A stretch of 64,000 nt of DNA, from contig MSJH02000629.1 of the NCBI GenBank assembly GCA_001931875.2, positions 124,001 through 188,000 on the forward strand, written 5' to 3'. The translations under genes were made by a program, and so were the position numbers. This DNA comes from Byssochlamys sp. IMV 00236 (taxonomy: Eukaryota > Ascomycota > Eurotiomycetes > Eurotiales > Thermoascaceae). Shown here one piece after another: positions 10,989 to 21,048 of this stretch (the stretch's first letter is position 1; each line of letters begins with the position of its first letter). The notes beneath the pieces are model-generated. The model saw only the letters and a list, made by a program, of their open reading frames with translations, was not told the DNA's origin and did not search any database.

Positions 10989-13921
10989 TGGTGCTGTTGT
11001 TGCTGTTTATTGTCGACTTGTAGAAGACATGGGCATTTTGTCATGATACTGTGAGATTGGCAATCTAGAACTGGGGAGACAACAATGCTAAGAACCATTA
11101 CGTTTCTGGAAAGCAGAAGACTACCTATGCTTCCTTATGACCGCCCTGCCATACTTTTTGTACTCGTGATATGGAACCTGGGACAGCGATCGACGTGACA
11201 AGGAAGACGTTTCTTGAAGTCCTATTCCTAGGTTATATCTGCCATCCGCGATATTGTCAGAACACAATGCCTATGCTTCCAGTATCTCAGACTTTTCTTC
11301 CTATTATTCGATTCGGTGCCTCACCCTATCTCATTGCCACGCGTCCCTCTGTCTACATTGTGTGTTCGCTATACTTCTGTTCCTGTACCGTGATGACAAA
11401 CAAGACTAGCGGCCAAAAGTATCACAGGTCCTGCAGGGATTAGACCCTGGCAGCTGCTATAAGCATGCAACCATTAGTTATGTGATAGATTACTTTTTGC
11501 TAAAGCGGTCGGTAAAATCCAATTCGGCATCATCCACCCTAGACACAGAACCCATAGTCATTAGCAAACGCCTGTCGGTACTCGATCGCGGCCGAAAGAT
11601 GGGGAACACATTTTTAAGAAGGGTGATGCATATTACATAGTCTCCTCCTAGTTGATGCCAAGCGCGACTGTATTCCATGTCATATCAGTGAGTATGAGCA
11701 CAGAGAACGGAGAGAGGCTGGAAGATTCGAGGCAAAATGATGAAAGACTGACAGTATTCTTCATGTACGATTGTTGGTAATGATTTTATTGACCGGAGCG
11801 CGAGAAAAGTACCCAGTTCATACAGACGGAGTAGTTATTATGAAGGGCCGCCTGATGACTTCCCAGGCGCTTAGCTGAGGCACTAGCAGGGGTAGCAACA
11901 CCAAAAATATCAGCTCAGAAATCCGCACAAATGACTGCGCATTGATACGGCGATTCGCAACAAATATAGTCTTTATCCATTCTAGGCCTATTTGATTGGA
12001 TGCTGGCAGGATAGTTTCGTAATCTCCCAGGTCGGGCGTGGTATCATGGGCTAAGTAGCGAAACCTTCGACGGTGTAAAGGCTAGACGGGAGCAGCCGCA
12101 GATAGTGATCGTGATCGTGATCGTGATACTAGACAGAGGAACAGTCAAGTATATCCACTATCATCTGTCCCTGCTGGATCATCATATAATACGGTGTCTT
12201 TTTATTAGATATGCTCGAGTACTGTACATAGTCTGCTGGACTTGAAACGCACAGTTCTTTGGAGTATGCCATGTTTGTAGCTGGTTTCAGCTTTTACCCT
12301 GGTCGTCTGTCGTTTCATTCTTTGAGAGTAGAACGGTAGAACAGGGTCATGAAGCCGTCCAAAATGACATATATGCGGGACTGGACGAGGCAGGATCTTG
12401 ATGACATGCATCTAATGGCCTTTGCTGGTTGTGTGTCTGCATGTAATATGGCTACTGTAAATGATGTGGCTTGGCTTACTGGTAGTACTTATCGTGAGGC
12501 CTTAGTTACGGAGTACTTAGACTAAGTATGTAAGCGCCTTCTGGTTTTTTTCAGCTTCGCTTCCCCCGGCCCTTTCTGCCAGATTTTTCTGCATGAAATC
12601 ACATCCAGACATTTGGCTGCATGGGTCTCTTGTCGATCACCATCGTAGAATTGTATTTTTTGCTCTTCTTGACGGTGATTCTCTGTCGCGACAGCATCGA
12701 GTCGACCCCTTTCGTTGTTGTCATTGCCAAGAAGTCGTGGAACGGCGCTGACTTTGGCAGCTCTGATTGGCGGGCCAGCGGTGGCTGCTGGCGGGCCCGT
12801 CTTTTTCCGGGCAGCGAAAGGGCAAGACTCAAAGAGGCGCCCAAGCAGATTTGCCCTCCGCCGGCGTTCGCGGCCGCTGATCCTGATCTAGTCTACTCCC
12901 GTTCCAAGACACACCCAGACACTCTACGACTCGCCCTTCTCTACCTACTCTACTCTACTACTCAAATCAATCCCTCTACTTCTTCCTCCTGCAGCAGTCT
13001 TCTTCTCTCTCTTCTGACCACGTCGATTCGTGCGTCTCTGGAGTCTGTAGTCTCTGCAATACTCTCTATCTCTTCCATTCCCTCCTTTTTTTATCGCGTT
13101 CTTGTCCTTCTTACATGTCTTTCCGTCGGTAAGATCTTTTCATAGTACCCGCGCCACGCCGGTTGAAAAGACCTGTCAAGCCGCACGTCAGAGCATCTAA
13201 AAAGTGCATGGACCGATTCATTCCTCCTCTAGCTCTCGTATCTTGAGCTTTTACTATTCTTTTTTTCTTTTCTCGCGTGTGGGTTGAACCCCTGGTGTTC
13301 TTGGTTACCCGATCGGTCTTACTACTCAAAGAACACACCTATTCCCCGATTAGCCGTTCGCGATCATCAAACTCTGTCCTTGTAAAACCTCACCACTTTC
13401 TCAATCCTCCTTGCCAGCAGTAGTGGCTATCATCAGAATTCTTCATTCCTTCTCTACGGAGACGGGTTTGACTATCACGTCGTGGCATCAAAAGGTATGT
13501 TGTTGCTTGCTTGTCGCGTCTACTCCTGGTTGGCACACTTGGTCCACAGTCTCTCTCCCTGTCCTCTCTTGTTTTTTCTCTGCTCCCCTGCCACCACATT
13601 TTGTATAACACATTCTCTTGTCCATGGGAGCCGCTCTCTTACTCGACACTGCGTCTGTTACGGTCTTCTACGCACAACTCTTTGCATCGTGGTCGTCCTT
13701 TTTTTCATACCCTGCCGTGTCCTTGTCCGGGATTGCGCTCTCATTACTACTGGAGTCTTGGCACTGCAAGCGAGCTTTTCGACCAGGGTTCCCGACTAAC
13801 GTTCTATAAAGCAAGGCTTTTACAACCAAGTATTCGCACTACGTCTACCAGTCTCTGTTAAACAGACGAAATAAAACAGAAAATAAAATAAACAAGAACT
13901 GTGAATATTCATTCGCAGTTC
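10989..13921. other. Long 5' region of the 13922 gene
   Basis: About 2.9 kb without a convincing gene. It contains four near-perfect GTGATC repeats (12105-12127), a TACGGAGTA element (12507-12515) beside an ACTTAG/CTAAGT inverted repeat, and strongly pyrimidine-rich DNA from about 12890 to 13130, typical of highly expressed fungal promoters and leaders. A donor-like AAAG/GTATGT at 13495 and an acceptor CTACCAG at 13851 suggest a 5'-UTR intron. A 174-codon frame at 12621-13145 is Ser/Leu-rich because of the pyrimidine tract and was not called. Confidence 0.5.
12105..12127. repeat. GTGATC tandem repeat
   Basis: Three perfect GTGATC units and a partial fourth in intergenic DNA. Confidence 0.8.
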
Positions 13922-16318
13922 ATGTCATCCGACATGGCTCCGGCCGCCCAGGATGACATCGACGTCGGGAGTCGCGCGTCAGACTTTGAGAGTCAGGACT
14001 CGCCGCTGCGCCGACAGTTCTCCGAACCACTGCACCCGCTCTCCAACTCGATGAGAGCGTCTCCTTCCCCCACCCCATCTATCCATCGGGCCAAGTGCTC
14101 GTTGTGTGGTAAGATCTTCGAGAGCACTGACGAGGATCCTTATGCCCACGAAGATGCTCTTCATGATCACATCGCCGCCGTGCATCCACATAAAGCCAAG
14201 TTTGCTTCCTATGATGGTGCCGGTGATGACGACGAAGAGGAAGCTGAGGCTGAAGATGTCGAAATGGAAGATGAGCACGCAGACGAAGCTGATCACATCA
14301 TCGAAGAAGATGAGGACGCAGGCGAGACTCCCGCTGATGGGACTCCTGCTGATGAGACTCCAGCCATCAACACGCCTCTCGACGAGACCCCTATTGACGA
14401 TCCTGATGTTGCTCTCTCTAACCAATTGCATGAATTTTCTCGACACCAGCAGACAGCTTCCGTCGAAAAGCGTCTGGCGTCTTTCTGGAACATCCACGAC
14501 GTCCGCAATTTTTCCTTCGACTTTGATGACGAGGTCGCTGACCTCGAGCACACCTGGGACTATGTCTATCGTGAATCCAAGCGCTCCAAGAAACGCGACT
14601 CACCTGAACTCCCGACCCGCCCTGGCCCGTATGAGAATCCATCGGTTGCCAAGGGGGACTTCCTCAAAATCACTCCTATCGAAGCTTTCTTGGAGCTGCT
14701 CCGTGATCCTGAATCCAAGTCTCATGATGAGCTTTACGCGGTGACATGCAACGTCGCTCATGCACTCAAGGTCTGGCAGGACGAGTATCTTGCCATTGAC
14801 AGACTGTCGAAGGAGGCTTCCCGCCACATGCTGAAGAAGACCGCTAATCCTCGCAAGACTGAGAGGCCTGAAGTGTTTGAGGACAAGAAAGAGTCAATGC
14901 TGTATGGGTACAAGTATGACCCGAAGGAGCCAAAGATCTCCAATCAAGACCCTTTTGTTCAGGGTGGCTTCAAGCCGACCGCGGCTCAGATGAGGAAGAT
15001 GACAGCCCAGGCTGGTCCCGACAACCCCAACCCCGACGGTTGGAAACCAATTGTGAAGTTTGGCGTCGAACACGTCCCTCGTTTCCAGAACCCCCCAATT
15101 GAACACCATGAGGGCAAAGCGACGCGGAAGCGCAAGGCTGCTCAGTTGGAGGCAGCCGCCGCCGCCAAAGCTACTGAATCTCCTGAAGCCGCCGCCGAGC
15201 CTGCTCCCGCTCCTGAGCCAGAAAAGGAGACAGAAGCTCCTCCAGCCAAGCGTCAGACTCGCTCTCGTGGAGGAAAGAATGCTACCACGCGTGAGGTCCT
15301 GCAGACACAGACTGCGCCTCCTAGTCCTGCTCCTAGTCGCCGTGGAGGTTACGGTGGTCGTGGTGGCCGTCGTGTGCGAGGCGTTTCTTCGACCCCTCAG
15401 CCCCCTCCCGTCACTCCCGCTCGTGCTTCTGCCCGGACTTCCACTCGTATTCCTGGAACGGCGACTATCCAGCCTCCTGTGCCTCTTCAGGCCCGTCCGT
15501 CGCCAGCTCCTGCGGCGACTCCCGCTCCTCCCGCTCAACCCATAGCGCCCGCCTCCTCTGCTGCCCCAGTTGCAGCCACACCTGTTGCGGCTCCCACGAA
15601 CGGTGTTCTCGGAGGTACTGATGCGACGTTGGATCCGGTTGAGCTGGCTCGCCGCCAGAAGATCGCCAATTCGAAGAACCCCAAACGTACAGAGGCCATG
15701 CTTAACCACTGGGCCAAATTCAACCGTGAAGGACGCATCCGGAACCCTAAGCGCACCAAGGCGCAAATCGAAGCAGATCGTGCTGCTGAGGCTACGAAGA
15801 AGACGGCAGCCGAGCAGCCGAAACCTGGATCCAGGAAGCGTAAGAGCTCTGGGGCTCCCTCCACTCCTACAAGTGGTGCCTCGACGCCCGGCATCGCGCC
15901 TGCCACCACTCCGGCCATTAACGGTGGTCCTCCCGTCAAGAAGCCCAAGCTTGAAGCGTCCGTTTCGCAGCCAGTTCAGCCGATGCCTGCTCCGAACACC
16001 CTTCCCTTGCCTCCTGCCAATGCGATCTTGCGCCCTTATGGCCCGCATGACCCGATCACCATCATCCCTCATGGATACGCATCTGGTCCACCTGTCAACC
16101 TTCCTCCGCCACCTCCCCAATCTCACCCTCAGGGCCATCCGGTCTCGCATGCACCACCGCACCCGCAGTCACACCCGCCTCCTCCTCATATGGCGTATGC
16201 TCCGCACCCTGGTTACCCAGGAGATTATTACTACCACCACTTTGTGCCTGCTCACCATCCGCCCCCTCCTCCGCCTCCTGCGCACCATGGCCCGGATGGA
16301 CGTTCCCGCGCGGCCTAA
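13922..16318 (+). CDS. Large disordered protein with one C2H2-like finger
   Basis: Uninterrupted frame of 798 residues from ATG 13922; a GTG 21 nt upstream is in frame but not a likely start. Near residue 60, KCSLCGKIF with a later HIAAVH gives one widely spaced C2H2-like zinc site. It is followed by an acidic stretch and TPADET/TPLDET repeats. A conserved-looking segment (ASFWNIHDVRNFSFDFDDEV; TPIEAFLELLRDP) is followed by long Ala/Pro/Lys-rich disorder with basic nuclear-localisation-like clusters (KRKAAQ, SRKRKSS). An RRGGYGGRGGRR RGG-type patch and a His/Pro-rich tail complete it. I do not recognise the family. A nuclear, nucleic-acid-linked role is plausible from composition only. No introns were needed, and codon use is normal throughout. 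Confidence 0.8.
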   Translation: MSSDMAPAAQDDIDVGSRASDFESQDSPLRRQFSEPLHPLSNSMRASPSPTPSIHRAKCSLCGKIFESTDEDPYAHEDALHDHIAAVHPHKAKFASYDGAGDDDEEEAEAEDVEMEDEHADEADHIIEEDEDAGETPADGTPADETPAINTPLDETPIDDPDVALSNQLHEFSRHQQTASVEKRLASFWNIHDVRNFSFDFDDEVADLEHTWDYVYRESKRSKKRDSPELPTRPGPYENPSVAKGDFLKITPIEAFLELLRDPESKSHDELYAVTCNVAHALKVWQDEYLAIDRLSKEASRHMLKKTANPRKTERPEVFEDKKESMLYGYKYDPKEPKISNQDPFVQGGFKPTAAQMRKMTAQAGPDNPNPDGWKPIVKFGVEHVPRFQNPPIEHHEGKATRKRKAAQLEAAAAAKATESPEAAAEPAPAPEPEKETEAPPAKRQTRSRGGKNATTREVLQTQTAPPSPAPSRRGGYGGRGGRRVRGVSSTPQPPPVTPARASARTSTRIPGTATIQPPVPLQARPSPAPAATPAPPAQPIAPASSAAPVAATPVAAPTNGVLGGTDATLDPVELARRQKIANSKNPKRTEAMLNHWAKFNREGRIRNPKRTKAQIEADRAAEATKKTAAEQPKPGSRKRKSSGAPSTPTSGASTPGIAPATTPAINGGPPVKKPKLEASVSQPVQPMPAPNTLPLPPANAILRPYGPHDPITIIPHGYASGPPVNLPPPPPQSHPQGHPVSHAPPHPQSHPPPPHMAYAPHPGYPGDYYYHHFVPAHHPPPPPPPAHHGPDGRSRAA

Positions 16319-17724
16319 CTGCATGTATCACACACATTGATCGAAAGTGCCACATGCGGCCTGTGACTCGTCCATTGCCCTTCACCTGGGCAGGATGACT
16401 GTTGTTTCTTACGATACTTCTTTTACGTCTCTCGATACTGGTTCCGCCCTGGGCGGGAACTGTAGTCGTCTTTCTGGCCCAGAGTCCGGTGCGATGCGGG
16501 CTCTGGGCCCTGTCTTCTACTTATTCTTTTGTTTCCCTTCTTGCGTGTGTACATTAGTGTGTGGCCTCCGGCCCCAGGTCCGCTTTATAGAAGGGCCTGT
16601 GGGCCGGGGGGCCTTTTTCTGTTTGTCCTTTCTGTATCAACAACTTTATTCCCCAGCATTCACAGCAATGAGCATTGGGCGGAATAGTTTGGATTTTTCT
16701 TTTCTCTGGTCGCGGCGTTACCTGGCCGGTCGCGTTGGGCTTTGGTCTGGCGGCATGAAGGAGAGCAAATATTGGCCTCCATTTACCATTCTTGCGTGTC
16801 TTTGTTTTCTTGTGTGTTTTCTCGGTGCCCGGTTTTCTTGTTGGCCAGATACCATACACCAGAGCTAGTTGCGATTGTACTGTACCACTACTCAATTGAG
16901 AATCAGAGTAACGAATATCTGAAATCAGTTGTCTTCCTGTCTATGATGGTAGAAAATTCGCTGTATTATTATGAACTCCACGATGCGACTGTTCGTAGAG
17001 TACTCAGTGATAACTATGTATGGTAAAGTACTATAGAGGAAGCATAGTCCCACTGCCAACAGTGGGGGTGCGGGTAAGTCCGCGATAGGGTTGCCGCCGT
17101 TCTGGTTAAGCATGACGTAGGCCCGCACTAGCCTTTAGTCTCCGGGGAGTCAAGTGTATACAGTAAGTGATATGCATAGCTTGACAGTTGACCCGAGCAA
17201 GGTGGAAATATTGCCAAAGTCAGTATATATATCGCGATCTCGAATGGGATACAGTGGGATCAGGACATACTACTTAGGTATCAACTGATACTCAGTCAAG
17301 AGAATGGGTGAAACGTTATCAATTGGTTAGTTGCAAGTCGGTCTGGTACCGCTTCTCGTACACTTTCGACAGTATCGATTCTGAATAGGCATGGGACCCG
17401 AATTTACGATAGTGCAATTGACGCAGCTCGTGAAAGGAAACTTGAAGTCCAGTCGATTCAACATTATTTCCGTTCTGCATTCTGATACCTTGCAACTCAG
17501 GCATCACGCTATATCACGTGACTACTTCCGTCACGTCACGTGCGGCCGGTCGCCTTGATGCGGCAACCTTTGCATGGCTGGCTGGTCGCAGCAGCAACTT
17601 CGCGCCTTGAATCATCATCCAGCCCTACAGCCTGCGGCCTCATTCTAGCCCCTGTTCTATTGGGAGGTGGCTCACAGCGACCTGAGTATTCGTTTCTAGG
17701 ACATCCACGCCGGCTTCAATCGCC
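16319..17724. other. Intergenic region upstream of BuGZ-like gene
   Basis: Begins with T-rich 3' flank of the preceding gene. A perfect 7-bp stem with a 4-nt loop (CCCACTG/CAGTGGG) lies at 17049-17066. Two CACGTG sites sit at 17514-17542, near the next start codon. Frames at 16347-16868 and 16742-17026 have no family features. Confidence 0.5.
17514..17542. promoter_or_regulatory. Paired CACGTG E-boxes
   Basis: TCACGTGA at 17514-17521 and CACGTG at 17537-17542 are spaced two helical turns apart, about 180 bp before the BuGZ-like ATG. They are likely bHLH binding sites, inferred from sequence. Confidence 0.4.
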
Positions 17725-19226
17725 ATGGGAAAGAAGAAGCGCGGTCACCCCGATCTTGAGGAGATCCTTGCTCGCCCGTGGTGCTACTACTGCGAGCGAG
17801 ATTTCGACGATCTCAAAATCCTGATCTCACATCAGAAGGCGAAGCATTTCAGATGTGAGAGATGTGGCAAGAGATTGAATACTGCTGGAGGTAGGTTCTC
17901 CGTGTCTTTGTTCGCGCGCATGTACAATGTCAGTGCAGTGGTTTCTGACTAGTTCTTCTTCAGGACTGTCGGTGCACATGAGCCAAGTGCATAAGGAGCA
18001 ATTGACGGCCATTGAGAATGCCCTGCCCAACCGTGCAGGCCTCGATGTCGAGATCTTCGGCATGGAGGGTGTTCCGGAAGATGTCATCCAGGCTCACAAC
18101 CAGCGGGTTCTGACGCAGTTTCAGCAGGCAGAGGCTGAGCGACGGGCAGCAACGGGAAATCCAGCACCGGGGGGTTCGTCAGGAAACCAGCCAAAGAAGC
18201 CCAGGCTGGAGAGTCCCGCCGATTTGAAGAAGCGTCTGGCGGAGCACAAGGCCAAGCTTGCGGAGAGAGCCGCGGGTGGCAGCAGCGGCGATGCCACGCC
18301 TGTTGGGGCGGGACAGTCGATGCAGACACCTACTGGATATGTATGTACTCTGTCGTAAGATGCGATTCCTTGGATTGATGCTAACAGGCGATGTGCAGGC
18401 TCAACCTACCCAATACGCGGCGGCCCAGCAGCCTTTCAGCAACGCTGCTCCTCCTGCTCCCAACCAACAGTATTCATACCCGCAGCCTTATGGCGGCGCG
18501 GTCAATTCTCCCTTCCAGGCAGCTGCTGCGAGTCCCGTGTACCAGAACTACTCGCCTAATGGCCAGCAGCAGTATCCCCCGCCCACCCAGTATACATCCC
18601 CTGGCATCTCTCCCGCACCGTACACAGCTGCAGTATACGGGAATACACCGCCCCCTATGCCCTATGCTCAACAACAGCAGCAACCTTCGAGAACTCAAAC
18701 GCCTCCTCAGAATGTCTCATCGCTCCCTACTCGACCCCCGAGTCTTCCGTCTGCTCCTGGTCTCCCGCAGCGTCCTCCTTTCAGTGCGCCTCCAGTAAAC
18801 GCTGCCCAGATGCAACAGATGCACCATGGACAGCTGCCGACGCCACCACAACCAGCAGCTCCTGGTGCGTATGGCCAACCCCCTGCCGCGAATGGTGCGC
18901 AGCCATCAGGCGCTGCTCCTGTCTCTTCTTCTGTCGACGACTTAATATCCGGCGCTGCCAAGGAAGCAGAGCAGGCGGCGCAGCCGGATGGTACTAAAGC
19001 AGAGGCTGCGGAGGAGAAGCCAGCAAAGAAGGAGAAAGATAAGTCGAAGCCTACGAGGATGGTATATGCCGACAACGAGACCAGTCCGGAGGAGAAGATG
19101 GCCAGGCTGCCAAGGTACGCATTCGTTCTTGATCGCAAACCGGAAATGGTTCTTGTGGAGGGCATTACTCCTGCAGTCTCCGGGGTCGTCACGACTTCAG
19201 ACGACATAATCGATCGATCGGGATAA
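17725..19226 (+). CDS. BuGZ/ZNF207-type C2H2 zinc-finger protein
   Basis: Three exons, 17725-17890, 17964-18340 and 18399-19226, give 456 residues. Two tandem C2H2 fingers are at the N-terminus (C20, C23, H36, H41; C44, C47, H60, H65), with the diagnostic [11 protein letters not shown] and [14 protein letters not shown] motifs, then an IFGMEGVPE block. This is the signature of BuGZ/ZNF207, which in animals binds Bub3 and microtubules and also acts in splicing. The middle is Pro/Gln/Tyr-rich and disordered, as in animal BuGZ. Near the C-terminus, residues about 401-423 include [14 protein letters not shown], which recalls the Glu-Glu core of a Bub3-binding GLEBS motif. The intron 2 acceptor could alternatively be 12 nt upstream (18387), adding four residues in frame. 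Confidence 0.85.
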
Positions 19227-20075
19227 AGTAGCGCGGGCGCGCTCGTCAATACCATCTTAATGTCTACCGCTCATCAGTGCCCTATCCGATTCTGATCAGC
19301 ATGCTTTCGCTCGAGCGTGGCAAAAATCTCTCCAGCTAAGTTCGACACATATCACAGTTTTCGTTGTACATGATACTTTTCTTTGTTTTCTACCCTGATC
19401 CATGAGTAGTATGGTGATGCAGGCTCATGAACAAGATCATTTCCGGGCTGTCGATGCCTCTATGTCTACATACCCGGGTCTACCTCGTTTTCCGGAGCTC
19501 TAGCCGCCGTGGCTCAGAGTGTAGGTTCCCAAAAAAACAAAAAAGAGTTTGAAGGCCGCCACTGGTGAGTCGCTTCGTCGACCTTTACTGAAGGAGGCTG
19601 ATAGTCGCTTGTTCATTCTGTGGAGGGAAGACCACTGGCTCGTCATTTTCGTCATCTCGAAATGTCTGGCCCCATAGCCTGGGGGCATGTTCTAGGGAAA
19701 GTCGTGGGATAGAGCTTTTGTGTTTTGCTCGTCCCGGTTAATGTCCATGTAAGTTGCTGAGTTTTATCAAGGTAGGCCTAGATGGTAGTTCAAAATAGAT
19801 TTCATGACATGAATTGCGTATTCTTGCATAGGAGCATAAGTGGACAGACATACAAAATCGTCAATAACAACATTGGAACGACGATCAAATCGCATCAGCG
19901 TAGACTTTGTAACTTCACAACACCATCGAAGCATACATACTATGGTACAGTACAAAACCCCCAACCCCAGTATCTTCCCTCCTTCTTCCCAAATCCTCCA
20001 TCAAACACATACCAATTCCCCCTTTCCCTCCCTCCCCAATCTCACACACCCCAACACCCAATCCAAACCCCCCTC
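19227..20075. other. Intergenic, convergent 3' ends
   Basis: Between the BuGZ-like gene (plus) and the TMEM14 gene (minus). The right part (19960-20075) is C-rich on the plus strand. No gene was found. Confidence 0.5.
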
Positions 20076-20543
20076 TTAAACTCTCCCCACCACCCCAGCC
20101 CTCTTATCCCTCCACGCCAACCCAAAAACCACCAATCCATACGTAGCCAAAATACTCAATCCCATCGGCACAGGCTTCCCCCTCGTCTTAATAACTCTCG
20201 GAATCGAACTCCCGCCCAAAATCGCCGAGGCAAGCAGCCCGATCTCCTCGCCGTAACTCTGGCCATTACGCAGACGAAGCAAGGCAAGTAGGTAGAGCGC
20301 GCCGACGGACAGACCTGCTGCGATGGAGGGGATGGAGCCTGTGCGTGCGTAGCCGATTATTCCGCCTAGGGAGGTTAAGAGTGAGAGGGCAGCGGCGGAT
20401 GAGAGTGTGAAGTTGTTGGTGGACTTTTTTGGTGGTATATATTGTTAGTTTTGTTCTGATTGTGATGTGATGGCGTATTATTGATCATATGATGATGATG
20501 AGGAGGAGGGGAGAAGGGTGGAAGATGGTACAGTACGAACCAT
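20076..20543 (-). CDS. TMEM14-family small membrane protein
   Basis: Exon 2 (20423-20076) encodes a Gly-rich polytopic protein with motifs GGIIGYARTGSIPS, NGQSYGEEIGLLAS and GLSILATYGLVVFGLAWR. These are the TMEM14/UPF0136 pattern of four short helices. Family members sit in mitochondrial inner or other organelle membranes; human TMEM14C supports haem biosynthesis. The start appears to be an ATG that makes up the entire coding part of exon 1 (20543-20541). It is followed at once by donor GTTCGT, a perfect ACTAAC branch site and acceptor AAAAAAG, giving MSTNNF and 116 residues. That length fits the family. No other in-frame ATG lies nearby. Confidence 0.8.
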
Positions 20544-21048
20544 TTTGGAGGGATGTTTATGAGAGAGGATGGACTTTCTTAGTCCTGCTTGGATGGTGGG
20601 ATGTGCGTGTGTGTGTTTTGGATATATGGGTATAGATAGAGCAGGATATAGGATTTCTTCTGATGATGGTGCAACTTGCGGAGAATCATGCGTATCATTA
20701 TTCAAGAGGAGCTAGAGCTCCTGCGGGTCGAGCCGTCGGAGGTTTCGGGGAAGTGCACGGACCATTTTGCATACTTACTGTACTCTGGGAATCATCGTCT
20801 TCGCTATTATTACAGGTTGGTTTGGATGAGACAAATTCTCGTATCGAATATTCATATTTCTGTACGAATATTATATATTTTGATAATATCACTGCGGATT
20901 ATACATATATCAGGCAGTCTGGGATCCACAGTGATCGATCAGGACAAATAAAAAGTACACGACATGAACCAAACTCCCAAAGCCCAGAGATTATATATAT
21001 ATATATATATATAAAACCAAATGGATACAAATGCAATTTACCCTTTCC
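20544..21048. other. Intergenic region
   Basis: Upstream of TMEM14 and downstream of the NACHT-like gene. It contains an uninterrupted TA repeat at 20992-21013, directly beyond the NACHT-like stop codon. A frame at 20663-21130 overlaps the NACHT-like gene and is not credible. Confidence 0.5.
20992..21013. repeat. TA dinucleotide microsatellite
   Basis: Eleven TA units, about 35 bp past the stop codon of the NACHT-like gene. Confidence 0.85.

Noticed and set aside
11420..11480. tRNA-like hairpin (CAGGG/CCCTG stem, minus strand)
   Set aside because: The loop has 6 bases instead of 7, and no matching acceptor, D or anticodon arms were found.
12621..13145. 174-codon plus-strand frame
   Set aside because: Its Ser/Leu character comes from the pyrimidine-rich leader of the 13922 gene, and no homologous-looking domain is visible.
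14894..16162. 422-codon antisense frame (minus)
   Set aside because: It mirrors the codon bias of the sense gene at 13922, is Arg/Gly-rich and has no family features.
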